A stretch of DNA of 54,360 nucleotides from Pelatocladus maniniholoensis HA4357-MV3 (GTDB taxonomy: Bacteria > Cyanobacteriota > Cyanobacteriia > Cyanobacteriales > Nostocaceae): contig JAHHHW010000097.1 of NCBI GenBank assembly GCA_019359115.1, positions 1 through 54,360 on the forward strand, written 5' to 3'. Shown piece after piece: positions 1-8,041 of this stretch (within the stretch, counting starts at the first letter, position 1; every line of letters begins with the position of its first letter). The position numbers were made by a program, and so were the translations under genes. The notes under the pieces are model-generated. The model did no database searches. It was given only the letters and a program-made list of their open reading frames with translations, and was not told where the DNA came from.

Positions 1-152
1 AGGCTTTATACAAAGACGGCATTCCATTGATGAAACAAGTGATTCAATTGAGTTGTTCTATTACTCCTCCATCCCTTGCAATACCTGTCTGATACTAATC
101 CGCGTCTCTCTAAAAGAGCCGCACCCATTTAATTTAGGACAAATTTAGGACA

Positions 153-638
153 TTGAAGTGGACGTTAGAGGTAGTAAATAACCGTCTAAAAGCAGGCAAA
201 ATCGGAGTAGCCGTAAGGCAAAGGGGCGATCGCTTGTCTTTGCGTGCCACACTACCGCCGAAACCAGCAAGCAACAAAGAACATTGGCATCAGCAGGATA
301 TTTCTTTGGGTATCTATGCCAATGTGGCCGGACTTCAAGCAGCTGAAGCAGAAGCAAAGTTACTAGGTGGCAGAATTGCTAGTGGGGAATTCAACTGGAG
401 TCAGTATCTAGAAGGCGGTGATTGTAAAGACAAGGGTTATCGCGTCTCTAGTTGTGGGTATTAGATCGATAAATTCAAAGAAGATTACTTTGCCCAAAAA
501 GGAGACGATGCTACCAAACGGCAAACCTGGAAGGAGCACTACGAAAGGTATTTTAATAAGCTGCCGACGAATGAAAATTTGACTCCCGAAATTTTAATCG
601 CGATCGCCACAACCACCATCCGTGAAAGGTTAGAGTAG
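153..638 (+). pseudogene. Tyrosine recombinase (phage-type integrase) N-terminal remnant, interrupted by in-frame TAG
   Basis: The frame opens with a TTG at 153 behind a TAGGA-type ribosome site and starts MKWTLEVVNNRLKAGKIGV, followed by QRGDRLSLRATLPPKP. This is the arm-binding N-terminus of cyanobacterial site-specific integrases. A TAG at 462-464 stops it after 103 codons, but the same frame continues without shift as IDKFKEDYFAQKGDD...WKEHYERYFNKLP, the core-binding region of the same family, to a TAG at 636-638. The catalytic domain with its R-H-R-Y residues is absent. It is therefore a truncated pseudogene, probably from the element whose relics fill the next 6 kb. The family call is from recognition; the in-frame stop is read directly. 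Confidence 0.72.
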
Positions 639-686
639 AGTGCATTTTGTCAATCAGCTAAAATACTCAAAACAATCTAAATAAAA

Positions 687-760
687 ATGATAATCGTGCA
701 TGAGGGAGAGAGGAAGGAGGCGAGCGACGCTCGCCTCCTTCCTCTCTCTTTGATTATCAT
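687..760. repeat. Very long perfect palindrome (nested inverted repeat)
   Basis: Positions 706-726 and 728-748 are perfect 21-base inverted copies around a single base (A727). An outer 9-base inverted pair, ATGATAATC at 687-695 and GATTATCAT at 752-760, encloses them. The stem is purine-rich on one arm (GAGAGAGGAAGGAGG) and pyrimidine-rich on the other. It lies between the broken integrase and the IS4-type relic. It could be a strong terminator, a hairpin-type mobile repeat or a cruciform. No T-tract follows the inner stem directly, so simple terminator function is uncertain. Confidence 0.85.
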
Positions 761-896
761 TATTAAAAAAGTTTTTCATAGCTATTTTGTCCAATGAAAA
801 AGTATTGTAACGATGGAATACTTTTGTAAAAAATGGGCAACATTGTTATATAAATTCAATGATCAAACAAGGTAATGAAAAGTTTGGTCTACTGCT

Positions 897-1403
897 ATGC
901 CCAAGCGACAAAAACAAAACTCTGACCACGCACACAAACATAATACTCCTACTATAGATAATGAGGTAATTTCTCAGCAATTAGAAGCTTTATTAACTCC
1001 AGCTATTTTTGCTCAACAAAAATATTACAAACAGTTAGGATTACGAGATAGAATTCTGAATTTATCTTTCATGGTAGCAGCAGTATTAACGCTATTGTGG
1101 AGGCAAGTTCCTGGAGTACAAGAATTAAATCGTCTTTTGGCAAGAGAAGGTTTCTTATGGTGTCCTGTTACTAAAGTTGCTCAACAATCACTATCAGAAA
1201 GATTTTTGGTATTTCCTGCTGAATTATTTGAGCGGGTCTTTAAAGATTTACTACCTCAGTTACAACTAAATTGGCAGCAAAGACTGAGGCGACCACTACC
1301 AGATAGTGTTAAGTTTGCACTGCATAATTTTGATAGAATTTGGATAGCTGATGTTGCAAAATTTGATTTAAGAGTAGGAACTGCTAACTTGCTTGTTGAT
1401 TAA
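897..1403 (+). pseudogene. IS4-type transposase, N-terminal fragment
   Basis: The ATG at 897 starts MPKRQKQNSDHAHKH. It is followed by stretches typical of a cyanobacterial IS4-like transposase: EALLTPAIFAQQKYYKQLG, LRDRILNLSFMVAAVLTLLW and RFLVFPAELFERVFKDLLP. Homology ends near RIWIAD (about 1350), where the first catalytic aspartate of the DDE domain would lie. The remaining residues (VAKFDLRVGTANLLVD) look unrelated and run antisense over the end of the next gene. The element is thus cut at its catalytic domain and cannot be active. No terminal inverted repeats were found around it. Confidence 0.75.
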
Positions 1404-1572
1404 CTCGTCTTAGCATTTCTGCATCTGCTTCCTCATCCGTCGTGCAAAGCACACCAGGACGATCGCTTAACCTATCCATATATTTGTGAAATGCCTCTGT
1501 ATCCTGTGGATGAGTTCTAACATAGGCTAGCAACTCTTTATCCGACATCTGCTCAAAATTCATCTGGGTCAT
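1384..1572 (-). CDS. DUF6887-type small protein (possible toxin-antitoxin partner)
   Basis: This is a 62-residue acidic protein, MTQMNFEQMSDKELLAYVRT followed by HPQDTEAFHKYMDRLSDRPG. It matches my recollection of DUF6887, a tiny cyanobacterial family headed by NFE-M-S/N-x-EL-AYV. It has no signal peptide or membrane segment. Its ATG at 1570-1572 overlaps the TGA of the upstream DUF6888-type gene (ATGA), so the two are translationally coupled. The stop lies inside the 3' end of the IS4 relic on the other strand, so the last few residues may have been altered by that junction. Function is unknown; the layout resembles a toxin-antitoxin operon. Confidence 0.72.
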   Translation of the reverse strand: MTQMNFEQMSDKELLAYVRTHPQDTEAFHKYMDRLSDRPGVLCTTDEEADAEMLRRVNQQAS

Positions 1573-1745
1573 TTAATAAATACCTCCCCATTTGGAAATA
1601 TTTCTACTTCAATTGTGTCGCCAATTAAAACAAAAAGTCTTTTGTTTCGTTCGTCTAAACGAACCACGTTAATTGGCTGCATCAAGTTACTTGCTGCTAC
1701 ACATCTGCGGTAAAACGCTTTTAACTGTGCTGATGTTGGCTCCAT
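1569..1745 (-). CDS. DUF6888-type small protein (first gene of an overlapping pair)
   Basis: The 58-residue protein starts MEPTSAQLKAFYRRCVAASN, continues LMQPINVVRLDERNKRLFVL and ends IGDTIEVEIFPNGEVFIK. The pattern Q-L...C-x-x-x-S-x-L-x-x-P-I-N-x-V-R-x-D-E-R, then a beta-rich end with I-x-I-F-P-N-G, fits DUF6888, the usual partner of DUF6887. The stop TGA overlaps the start ATG of the next gene by the ATGA arrangement. Upstream on the minus strand is only prophage debris, so this two-gene unit looks self-contained. The family call rests on memory; the overlap and reading frame are read directly. Confidence 0.7.
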   Translation of the reverse strand: MEPTSAQLKAFYRRCVAASNLMQPINVVRLDERNKRLFVLIGDTIEVEIFPNGEVFIK

Positions 1746-1767
1746 CAAACTTCTCTTTTATTCTCGC

Positions 1768-2070
1768 CTACAAAAAGTACAGACTACAGTCCGTCATTAT
1801 TATCACTACTCCTTTCTCTGCCTTATCCTCATCCGCTTCGCCTACTGGTAAAACCAGTTTCTCGCCAATTCGTGGTAGCCACCTGCAACTTGAGAACTCA
1901 GCAACCATCTTTTTGGAAGTTCCAACAAGCCACATAAGGCAGAGCTTGAAATCTTGAGGATTGTTAGTTATAAAAGCGTTTGACATATGCGCCCCCATTG
2001 TTGACTCGCTCAACTCAAGAGTATTGTTTCGCTCTTGTATTACGTTGCAGCAAAGCCACCGAAGTGCCAA
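1768..2070 (-). CDS. Hypothetical protein in prophage remnant
   Basis: An open frame of up to 100 codons; an internal start at 1998 gives MGAHMSNAFITNNPQDFKLC, followed by a hydrophobic stretch and RWLPRIGEKLVLPVGEADED. I do not recognise it. It lies downstream of the tape-measure-like relic on the same strand, where tail genes would be expected, so it may be a leftover phage gene. It could also be a chance frame: the first 24 residues are compositionally odd and there is no convincing ribosome site at 2070. Confidence 0.35.
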   Translation of the reverse strand: MALRWLCCNVIQERNNTLELSESTMGAHMSNAFITNNPQDFKLCLMWLVGTSKKMVAEFSSCRWLPRIGEKLVLPVGEADEDKAEKGVVIIMTDCSLYFL

Positions 2071-2145
2071 TAAAGATTCTGATAAAAGTGCGGATTGACA
2101 TCCGTACTTATCGCGATTCTATAAAATCGCTGTGAAGTGATCGCT

Positions 2146-2553
2146 TCACAAACCCGCTTTCGCAAGCTGTTGACGAGAAATCTTGCTCATAATATCCGCC
2201 GCATCGTCAACCGCGCGCGGAGTTTGCACGGTCAGACTTCTTGGGCTATTGGCAAGCTGCATAATTCGTTCATTCAAGGTGTCGAGTCGCTGCTCGATTC
2301 CCTGGTTTGCCACCTTTAAAGCATCCACAAACTGGCTATATCCAGCGCTAGTTTCAGGAGTTTTGATTTCTGCCGCCTTCACCATATCAGCAGTTCTGTC
2401 AATTGGGGGCATACTACCCGAATATCTGGGGTCATAAGGGTCAAAATACCAATAAGGCAAATTACCTTGTTTTTTGTTCAACTCCAAATCGTAATTGTAG
2501 CCACTGGTATCAATGACACTAGTTCTTTTATTACCTACATTCCGCACCCTCAA
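2146..2553 (-). pseudogene. Tape-measure-like protein, C-terminal fragment beyond the MITE
   Basis: From residue VGNKRTSVIDTSGYNYD onward this is the continuation of the fragment ending at 2692; the apparent start (TTG at 2553) lies inside the MITE terminal repeat. If the element and one target copy (195 bp in total, a multiple of three) are removed, the two parts join as ...GQIVETNKRTSVIDTSGYN... in one frame. The tail contains YWYFDPYDPRYSGSM and a coiled stretch, QGIEQRLDTLNERIMQLA. It ends at 2146, followed by several small hairpins (about 2083-2150). Confidence 0.65.
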
Positions 2554-2722
2554 CTGTCACAATCGGTTTTTACTATGTTTTAGGAGGAGATGAAGCTATC
2601 TCATATACCTAAAGTCCCAGAATTAACGGTTAAAGAACGATTTGAAAGCATAATTTGTAGCAAAGAAACAAGAAAAAATTAAGTGATTATGCTATGTGAC
2701 ACCCCAAGGTGCGGAATGTGGG
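2534..2722. mobile_element. 189-bp MITE-like element with 28-bp imperfect terminal repeats and 6-bp target duplication
   Basis: The left end CCTACATTCCGCACC (2534-2548) and the reverse complement of the right end CCCACATTCCGCACC (2722-2708) differ at one base. After a 6-base variable stretch both continue with TGTCACA. The element is flanked by TTATTA at 2528-2533 and again at 2723-2728. It sits inside the tape-measure-like relic, in frame. It contains a short open frame with a good ribosome site (2590-2682), which suggests an internally deleted insertion sequence. I cannot name the parent family. A second copy was not noticed in this window. Confidence 0.8.
2590..2682 (+). pseudogene. 30-codon transposase-like N-terminal stub inside the MITE
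   Basis: Behind AGGAGG (2582-2588) an ATG opens MKLSHIPKVPELTVKERFES followed by IICSKETRKN and a TAA. The strong ribosome site and the position just inside the terminal repeat suggest the first codons of the parental transposase, with the rest deleted. The transposase family is not recognised, and a neutral origin cannot be excluded. Confidence 0.4.
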
Positions 2723-4176
2723 TTATTAGTCTCTACAATCTGTCCGGTCATCTTCATCCAGTTGATCCGGCTTTCGTAGTCAAATAAACCTTCTCCAGGT
2801 TTTTGGATATAAGGATTCTCCCAGCCAGGTACGTCGTTGTTTGCTGTAGGTGAACTAGCAGGCGCTGCTGTGGTGGTATCTCTCGACTCTTGTTTTTGAA
2901 TCTTAGGAGCAGACGCCTCCACTCTCTCCAATGCCGCCGCTTGTCTTCTGGCGCTGTCAGCAGCCAATTCCTGGTTCAGTGCCGCCTTTTGAGTTGCTTC
3001 CTGTGCCAGTGTGGCATTGCGAGCTAGTTCATCTTGGACTTTGAGGTTGTCTTCAGCAGCGCTAAATTTTTTATCAGCCAACTCAGCGCCTCTTGACGCC
3101 AATTCAATTTCCACCTTGGCTGCTTCAATGCCAACCTTGTCTTTTTTGATGGTGGCTATCCGCAAAGCCGATTCAGCTTCCAACTTGGCTTTAGCAGCTG
3201 CGAGTCTTGCTGATTCGGCTTCAAAAACAGCCATTTGGGCAGATATCTTTTGCCGCTTCAGGTCAAGTTGCAAGGACTGGCGTTGATATGCTTGTTCGAG
3301 CTTGAGTGCTTCCAGTTTCTTGTCCGCAATCTCCGATTCAATTTGTGATCGCTTCTCTAATATTTGTAGTTCATTTGTACCAAAGCCCAGGCTATTAAGC
3401 TGGGATGCGATCGCCCCTTTCATGCCGAGGCTGGTATTGTCATCCTTGAGTTTCTTGGCTTCGGTTCGTTGCAGTATCTGTTGCTGCTTGTTAGCGCTGT
3501 CTTGCAGCTGAGTAAGAGAAATATCCTGAGTCGCTTGCTGTACCTTGAGTTGAGATTCAGAAAACACAGTCTTTGCACCCGCCAGTTGGTTACGCCGCTC
3601 TCGCTCACTCTTAAGTTTCTCTAAAATCCCCCTATCAGCTTCATCGGATGTATTTTTTAGTACATCATCAATTTTGGCTACTGACGAATCAGGAGAAACA
3701 CTCAGTCTTTGTAAGGTTGATTGAAATTCAGGAGATGCGATCGCGGCACTGCCTTCATTAACCGCAGATTGTAGATCTGCTAAATCAGCCTTGGCTTTTT
3801 CTCTTTCAGCTACTGCTGTATCTAAAGCAGCCTGTCGTCCAGCTTGTTTGTTTGTTTTGAAGCCAGCGAGTTGAGATTGAGCAATCCGGGTTTTGCGTCC
3901 CTCGAATTGTTGCTGATTTCGCTCCTGAGATTCAGCAAAGGCTAAGTTAAGTTGGCGTAGTGCCTGAGTAAAAGCCAGTACGGGGTCAACACGCAACGAA
4001 GCGAGTGTTGATTCTGCTTCAGCCTTAAACTGTTTCAATTTTTCTGCATTTGCCTGTAGTTGCTGTGTCAACTCCTGTGCTGCTTGCGTACCTCCAGATG
4101 CTGCGATCGCTTCTGGGGATTTCAACGCCTCAATCTGAGATTTGATGGCGTTGATTTGTTGGTCGGTTCGTGCCAA
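2692..4176 (-). pseudogene. Tape-measure-like coiled-coil protein, long central fragment
   Basis: This 494-codon frame is dominated by Ala, Gln, Lys, Glu and Leu in long coiled-coil heptads (ADKKLEALKLEQAYQRQSLQ, AAKAKLEAESALRIATIKKD). It ends in a Pro/Thr/Ala linker and GWENPYIQKPGEGLFDYESR. Its apparent start at 4176 is internal: upstream in the same frame the sequence still looks coding (NNVRSDASKPFNLDL), while the preceding part lies in another frame, so a frameshift occurred near 4180-4215. The last seven residues (PHSAPWGVT region) and the stop come from the MITE. Length, coiled coil and neighbours fit a phage tail tape-measure protein; no homologue was checked. Confidence 0.6.
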
Positions 4177-4178
4177 AT

Positions 4179-4775
4179 CTAGGTTGAATGGCTTGGAAGC
4201 GTCGGAGCGGACATTATTAAAATTTCCTGATATTGCTTGACTATTTCTTCGATTTCAATAGTTGGCAAGCCATCAAAGTTTACAGATTTAGCCCCGATTT
4301 CATCAGCTTTAGTCCTAATATCTTTGACGACCGCAACGTATTTGGATTTTTGTTTAGCAACATCAATACCCAATTTTTGGGCTTCTGCCAGAAAAGCATA
4401 AATACCGTCAATTAACTTATTGGCATCAGTCAGCCCAATCTTAGAGCCAGCTATACCGCCCAAAGACAATGCTTGGTCTTTAAGCTGTTTGCGTTTTAAT
4501 TCCTCACGCACCCGGTCTGTATTTCTAAGTTGAAATACATTTGCTCCTGTTTCTAACTCTCTAGATAAAGGCTTTCTCTGGTCTGGCTGAATTGCTACAG
4601 ATGATTCGATTTTGTCTGCCAGCTTCAAAAGCTCTTCAGGAGTGGGAGTAATATCGACAGCAAGATTCCCAGTCTTGTCAGCGATCGATGAACCAAAATC
4701 ATGCTGAAAAGCATGAAAAATCTCATGGACTATGTTACCAATAACTTCATCCGTTACTTGATTGATATCGCCTAC
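4179..4775 (-). pseudogene. Tape-measure-like protein fragment with HExxH metallopeptidase-like motif
   Basis: Immediately after the TAA at 4776-4778 the same frame continues VGDINQVTDEVIGNIVHEIF HAFQHDFG (one run, split here). This places a zinc-peptidase-like HEIFH motif at 4713-4727. From codon 4626 on it reads MKLADKIESSVAIQPDQRKP and continues to DGLPTIEIEEIVKQYQEIL, then leaves the frame at the frameshift near 4200. Only 149 codons follow the first ATG, but the HExxH part shows that the real gene began much earlier. Peptidase activity would have required the intact gene; here it is not expressed as one protein. Confidence 0.6.
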
Positions 4776-5381
4776 TTATAATTTTTGATACAAATCAGGT
4801 CGAATTCTGTAGGTGTTGGATGCCGTAAGGTAATCCCCTCTACCTGCAACCTCAGCAGATGGCACAACAGTGGGGATTTTTTCAGCAGGTAAATTTTGTC
4901 CAGTTACTATCCGAGCTACCGATTGCACTGCATCCACATACAATGGCGGCAGGGTGTTTGCCTGTTGTGCTTTTTGTCGTTTTAGCCGCCCAACCTCAGA
5001 TGCTTTACGAGCTTCCTTTTCGGATGCTAGAGCCTGCTTTTCAATTACTAATTGCCCCTTAGTCGGTTGAGGTAGGTTGCCAACATTGACAATTTCTCTG
5101 GTTGCACTCTCAATTGCCTGTACCAGTCCACTTGATAGTTTTTTTTGTAACTGCTCCAATACTGAAGATAGTTCATCGTTAAGTGCTTTCAGTCGCTTAG
5201 AGGTTTTTTGAATGTCTTTTTCTGGATTAGCAATTTCTATAGCCCTTTTAGTTTCCCGAAGTGCTTCAATTTCCTTAGTTGTCTCTTCTAGTGCCGCACT
5301 TGAGCGAGCTAGGCTTTGAATATCTTGGCGATTCGCTTTCTTGGATGAAATTTTTGCTTGTAATTCAGCTAATTGCAACAA
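4776..5381 (-). pseudogene. Tape-measure-like protein fragment, coiled coil ending in premature TAA
   Basis: The frame contains LQLAELQAKISSKKANRQDI, a heptad-rich region (KRLKALNDELSSVLEQLQKK) and LPPLYVDAVQSVARIVTGQN, and ends YRIRPDLYQKL then TAA. The next fragment continues in the same frame, so this stop is a simple nonsense mutation. The apparent start at 5381 lies in one arm of the 49-bp inverted repeat, so this fragment has lost its natural beginning too. Confidence 0.6.
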
Positions 5382-5709
5382 GTACTTGAAAGATTGATAC
5401 TAAATCTTTCAAGTACTTGTTGCAGGGTTTCTAGCTGCTTAACTACCACATTACCAATAGGATTGGCGCGGATAGTTTCTACCAGTTCCTGCTGTATCTT
5501 GGGTATCGCCTGAATTGATTTTTCTGTGGCGCGCTGGGCGATTAGTTCTAAAGAACCAATTTGACTTCCCAGAGATGACTGTACGCCTTTGGCAATTCCA
5601 CTTCCCAACTGCATACCAATGGGCGCGCCAATTCCGAGCAGTACACCTTGCAGTGCTTGCTGTACTGGGGAAAGGATTAATCCAGCCAGAGAACCAAATA
5701 AATTTTTCT
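5369..5709 (-). pseudogene. Tape-measure-like protein, N-terminal hydrophobic fragment
   Basis: The frame reads QKNLFGSLAGLILSPVQQAL, QGVLLGIGAPIGMQLGSGIA and KGVQSSLGSQIGSLELIAQR, then KQLETLQQVLER. Glycine-rich hydrophobic stretches followed by amphipathic helices are usual in tail tape-measure proteins. It ends in a frameshifted tail (FSINLSSTCCN) created by the inverted repeat at 5375-5423. At its 5' side the frame enters the terminase-like start near 5710 in a different frame. Confidence 0.55.
5375..5423. repeat. 49-bp perfect hairpin breaking the tape-measure-like frame
   Basis: Positions 5375-5395 and 5403-5423 are perfect 21-base inverted copies around a 7-base loop (GATACTA). Each arm contains the self-palindrome CAAGTACTTG. 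Coding-looking sequence on both sides is in different frames, and the frame change falls within this hairpin. This is the pattern left by a replication template switch. Confidence 0.85.
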
Positions 5710-5828
5710 GAGGCAGCCATTGTCTGTGGGCCAGGCAAAGGCTTCCACAAAACTTTTTCGGGCTGAGTCTCTTTCTCTGCCTGATTAACAACTTCTTCCC
5801 ATTGCTGCCTTACGCCCTTTTTGCCCAC
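5710..5828 (-). pseudogene. Large-terminase-like N-terminal stub fused to tape-measure relic
   Basis: A GTG at 5828, overlapping the end of the small-terminase-like gene by 19 bases, opens VGKKGVRQQWEEVVNQAEKE and continues PEKVLWKPLPGPQTMAAS. A W-x-PLPGPQ segment shortly before the ATPase domain is usual at the start of phage large terminases. After about 39 codons the similarity stops, and the DNA continues in another frame as the hydrophobic tape-measure-like protein. The simplest reading is a deletion that removed the rest of terL and all genes up to the tape measure. The terminase assignment is an inference from a short motif and gene order. Confidence 0.5.
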
Positions 5829-6271
5829 GCATCTCTAAGCTGCTGTAAAAATTCATCTGGACTAACACCAAGCTCAATTGCCCGTTCCACTAAATCAGCC
5901 ACAGTCTCAGGCTTGATTTTGCGCTTCAGTTCCACCAGTCGAGCGATCGCACCAGCAATCCCACCCTTTGATTTATCGTCTGCTTCTGGCAGTGAAGCGT
6001 GAAGTTCCGATAACGCCGCCTCAACTATGCCAATATCATCCAGACTTTCCACACTGCGAATTTTTGGTAATTCAAGTTTTGGGCTTGAGTTTATCGGCTT
6101 GGGCTTGAGATGGACAATATTAGTTTGTTGCAAATCCCGCCAGTTTCCCTCTGCCGCCCAACGCTCAATCGTCCGGCGACTCACACCCAAGCTATCAGCA
6201 ATTTCCTGAATGTGAACCCCGGTGATAAATTTAGCCTTTGCTATCTCTTTGCGCTGGTCGGGCTGCGACAT
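5810..6271 (-). CDS. Phage terminase small-subunit-like protein with helix-turn-helix
   Basis: The 153-residue protein starts MSQPDQRKEIAKAKFITGVH and carries a clear helix-turn-helix at about residues 21-42 (IQEIADSLGVSRRTIERWAA), directly followed by EGNWRDLQ. The remainder is helical, with GIAGAIARLVELKRKIKPET and SPDEFLQQLRDAW at the end. This layout, DNA-binding head and helical tail, is that of small terminases or Mu-type gp27-like proteins, and the following overlapping frame looks like a large terminase start. It is intact but now without partners. Alternatively it is a simple phage regulator. Confidence 0.6.
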   Translation of the reverse strand: MSQPDQRKEIAKAKFITGVHIQEIADSLGVSRRTIERWAAEGNWRDLQQTNIVHLKPKPINSSPKLELPKIRSVESLDDIGIVEAALSELHASLPEADDKSKGGIAGAIARLVELKRKIKPETVADLVERAIELGVSPDEFLQQLRDAWAKRA

Positions 6272-6912
6272 TTATAACGACATAAAATGAAATGGCAATA
6301 CTAAAATGCCCATGCTATCAAGTGTCTAGACCTGTCGGAGGTGTCGCGATGTACGAAATTGAAAGAGAGGTTGGCGAGAATTACACTTTGCGACTTTGGT
6401 CAGAAGTAGAGCGCCCTGCATCACATACCAGAGCAGTGAGAAATATTGCCTACCTAGTAAGCAAGTCCCTAGAAATGCTTTTGCATATAGAGGCTGAGTA
6501 TAGATGCGATCGCAGTTGGCACTTCAAAATCTTTTTTGATGCAGGACAACAGACTGCTAATGTAAGTCAGGCTGTTAGTCAAATAGAGTTACTTAATCCA
6601 TTTAGCGTGCATGGCTTTGTGGAGAATATTGTCCGAGAAATCAAAAGGTTTATTTACCACACCACTCAAACCTGGGAAATTACAAATCTTAGGTATGAAA
6701 AGAGGTTGGTTGTTAGTCAAGGCGATCGCTCAACTAGAGATATTGTGCTTGACGAAGTTATTTCGTATATTTCGCATGATGGTAGTGTTAGCAACGTCGT
6801 CATTACAGCCACTTTATCTGAAGGCAGGGTGGAACTACTAGTCTGACAAGTTAACTTTGCTAGGTGAGACGGATTCTGATAAACTATTTGAAGTGTGGTT
6901 GCGAGTAGGCTC

Positions 6913-8041
6913 ATGGCAAAGAAGTATACAGTATCTTTGAGTAAAGAAGAAGTAGAAAAACTGCGATCGCTAATCAAAACAGGTAAAAGCAAAGCAAGGA
7001 GTATGACTCGCGCTCATATACTGTTGATGGCATGGGAGGGAGAAACTGACAAAGCGATCGCACAATGTCTAAGAGTACACGTTTCTACCGTAGAGCGAAC
7101 CCGTGCCAGATATGTAGAGGGAGGAATTGAATTAGCTGTACAAGACCGTCCTCATCCACCAAAGCAACCAAAGTTGAATGGTGAACAAGAAGCCTTTCTG
7201 ATTGCAACAGCATGTTCTACTGCACCAGAGGGAAGAAATCGTTGGACGATGAAACTATTAGCAGAGCGCATGGTGAGTTTAAATATCATCGATTCAGTTT
7301 CTGGGGAAACTGTACGCTCTTATTTAAAAAAAACGAAATTAAACCTTGGTTAAAGGAACAATGGTGCATTCCGAAAATAGATGCTGAATATGTTTTAAGG
7401 ATGGAAGATTTATTAGATTTATACAGCAAACCATACGATCCAAAACATCCAGTAATTTGTTTTGATGTTGCGAAGCTTCCCGAAGGGTACGCCCATATCC
7501 TTTGTTGGATGACACTAGAGAACCATTACCACCCGAACCAGGGCAACCAGAGCGTTATGACTATGAATATAAAAGGAATGGGAGTGTCAACTTATTTGCA
7601 ATTTTTGAACCGCATAAAGGTTGGCGGCATATTGAAGTTACACAACAGAGAACTAAAAAAGATTTCGCCATCCAAATGAAGAATTTAGTGGACGTTCATT
7701 ACTCACAAGCAGAGTCTATTCGTCTAGTAGTTGATAACTTGAATACACATAATCCATCGGCTTTGTACGAAGTATTTCCACCAGAAGAAGCACGTCGGAT
7801 TGTCCAAAAGTTAGAGTTTCACTACACCCCCAAACACGCTAGTTGGTTAAATCAAGTTGAGATTGAATTTTCTGTTTTATCACGTCAGTGCTTGGAAAGG
7901 CGAATTGCTGATGTACAAACATTATCCCAAGAAATCGCCTTTTGGGAAAGCGATCGCAATTTTCACAAGGCGAGTGTAAATTGGCGCTTTAAAACTACGG
8001 ATGCACGTAAGAAAATGGGACGCGTATACCCAGATGTCTGA
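6913..8041 (+). pseudogene. IS630-family transposase, frameshifting and then broken by a 26-bp repeat
   Basis: The first part, from ATG 6913, starts MAKKYTVSLSKEEVEKLRSL and has a helix-turn-helix (DKAIAQCLRVHVSTVERTRA), ending in TAA at 7351. A run of eight A (7326-7333) just before allows a -1 shift, common in IS630, into [20 protein letters not shown] and PVICFD (first catalytic Asp). Then a 26-bp insert at 7468-7493 shifts the frame again. The rest, [30 protein letters not shown] (second Asp) and LNQVEIEF (Glu), is complete to 8041. All DDE residues exist, but no ordinary decoding joins them. Confidence 0.82.
7468..7493. repeat. 26-bp small palindromic repeat inserted in the transposase
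   Basis: The segment TTGCGAAGCTTCCCGAAGGG plus TACGCC resembles the small dispersed repeats scattered in Nostoc-type genomes. Its length (2 mod 3) equals the frame change between the transposase parts before and after it. Joining the sequence on both sides gives [13 protein letters not shown] in one frame. Confidence 0.65.

Noticed and set aside
1-92. Possible C-terminal end of a gene entering from the left (ALYKDGIPLMKQVIQLS, stop at 90-92)
   Set aside because: Too short, no recognisable family, and other frames through the same DNA are equally open.
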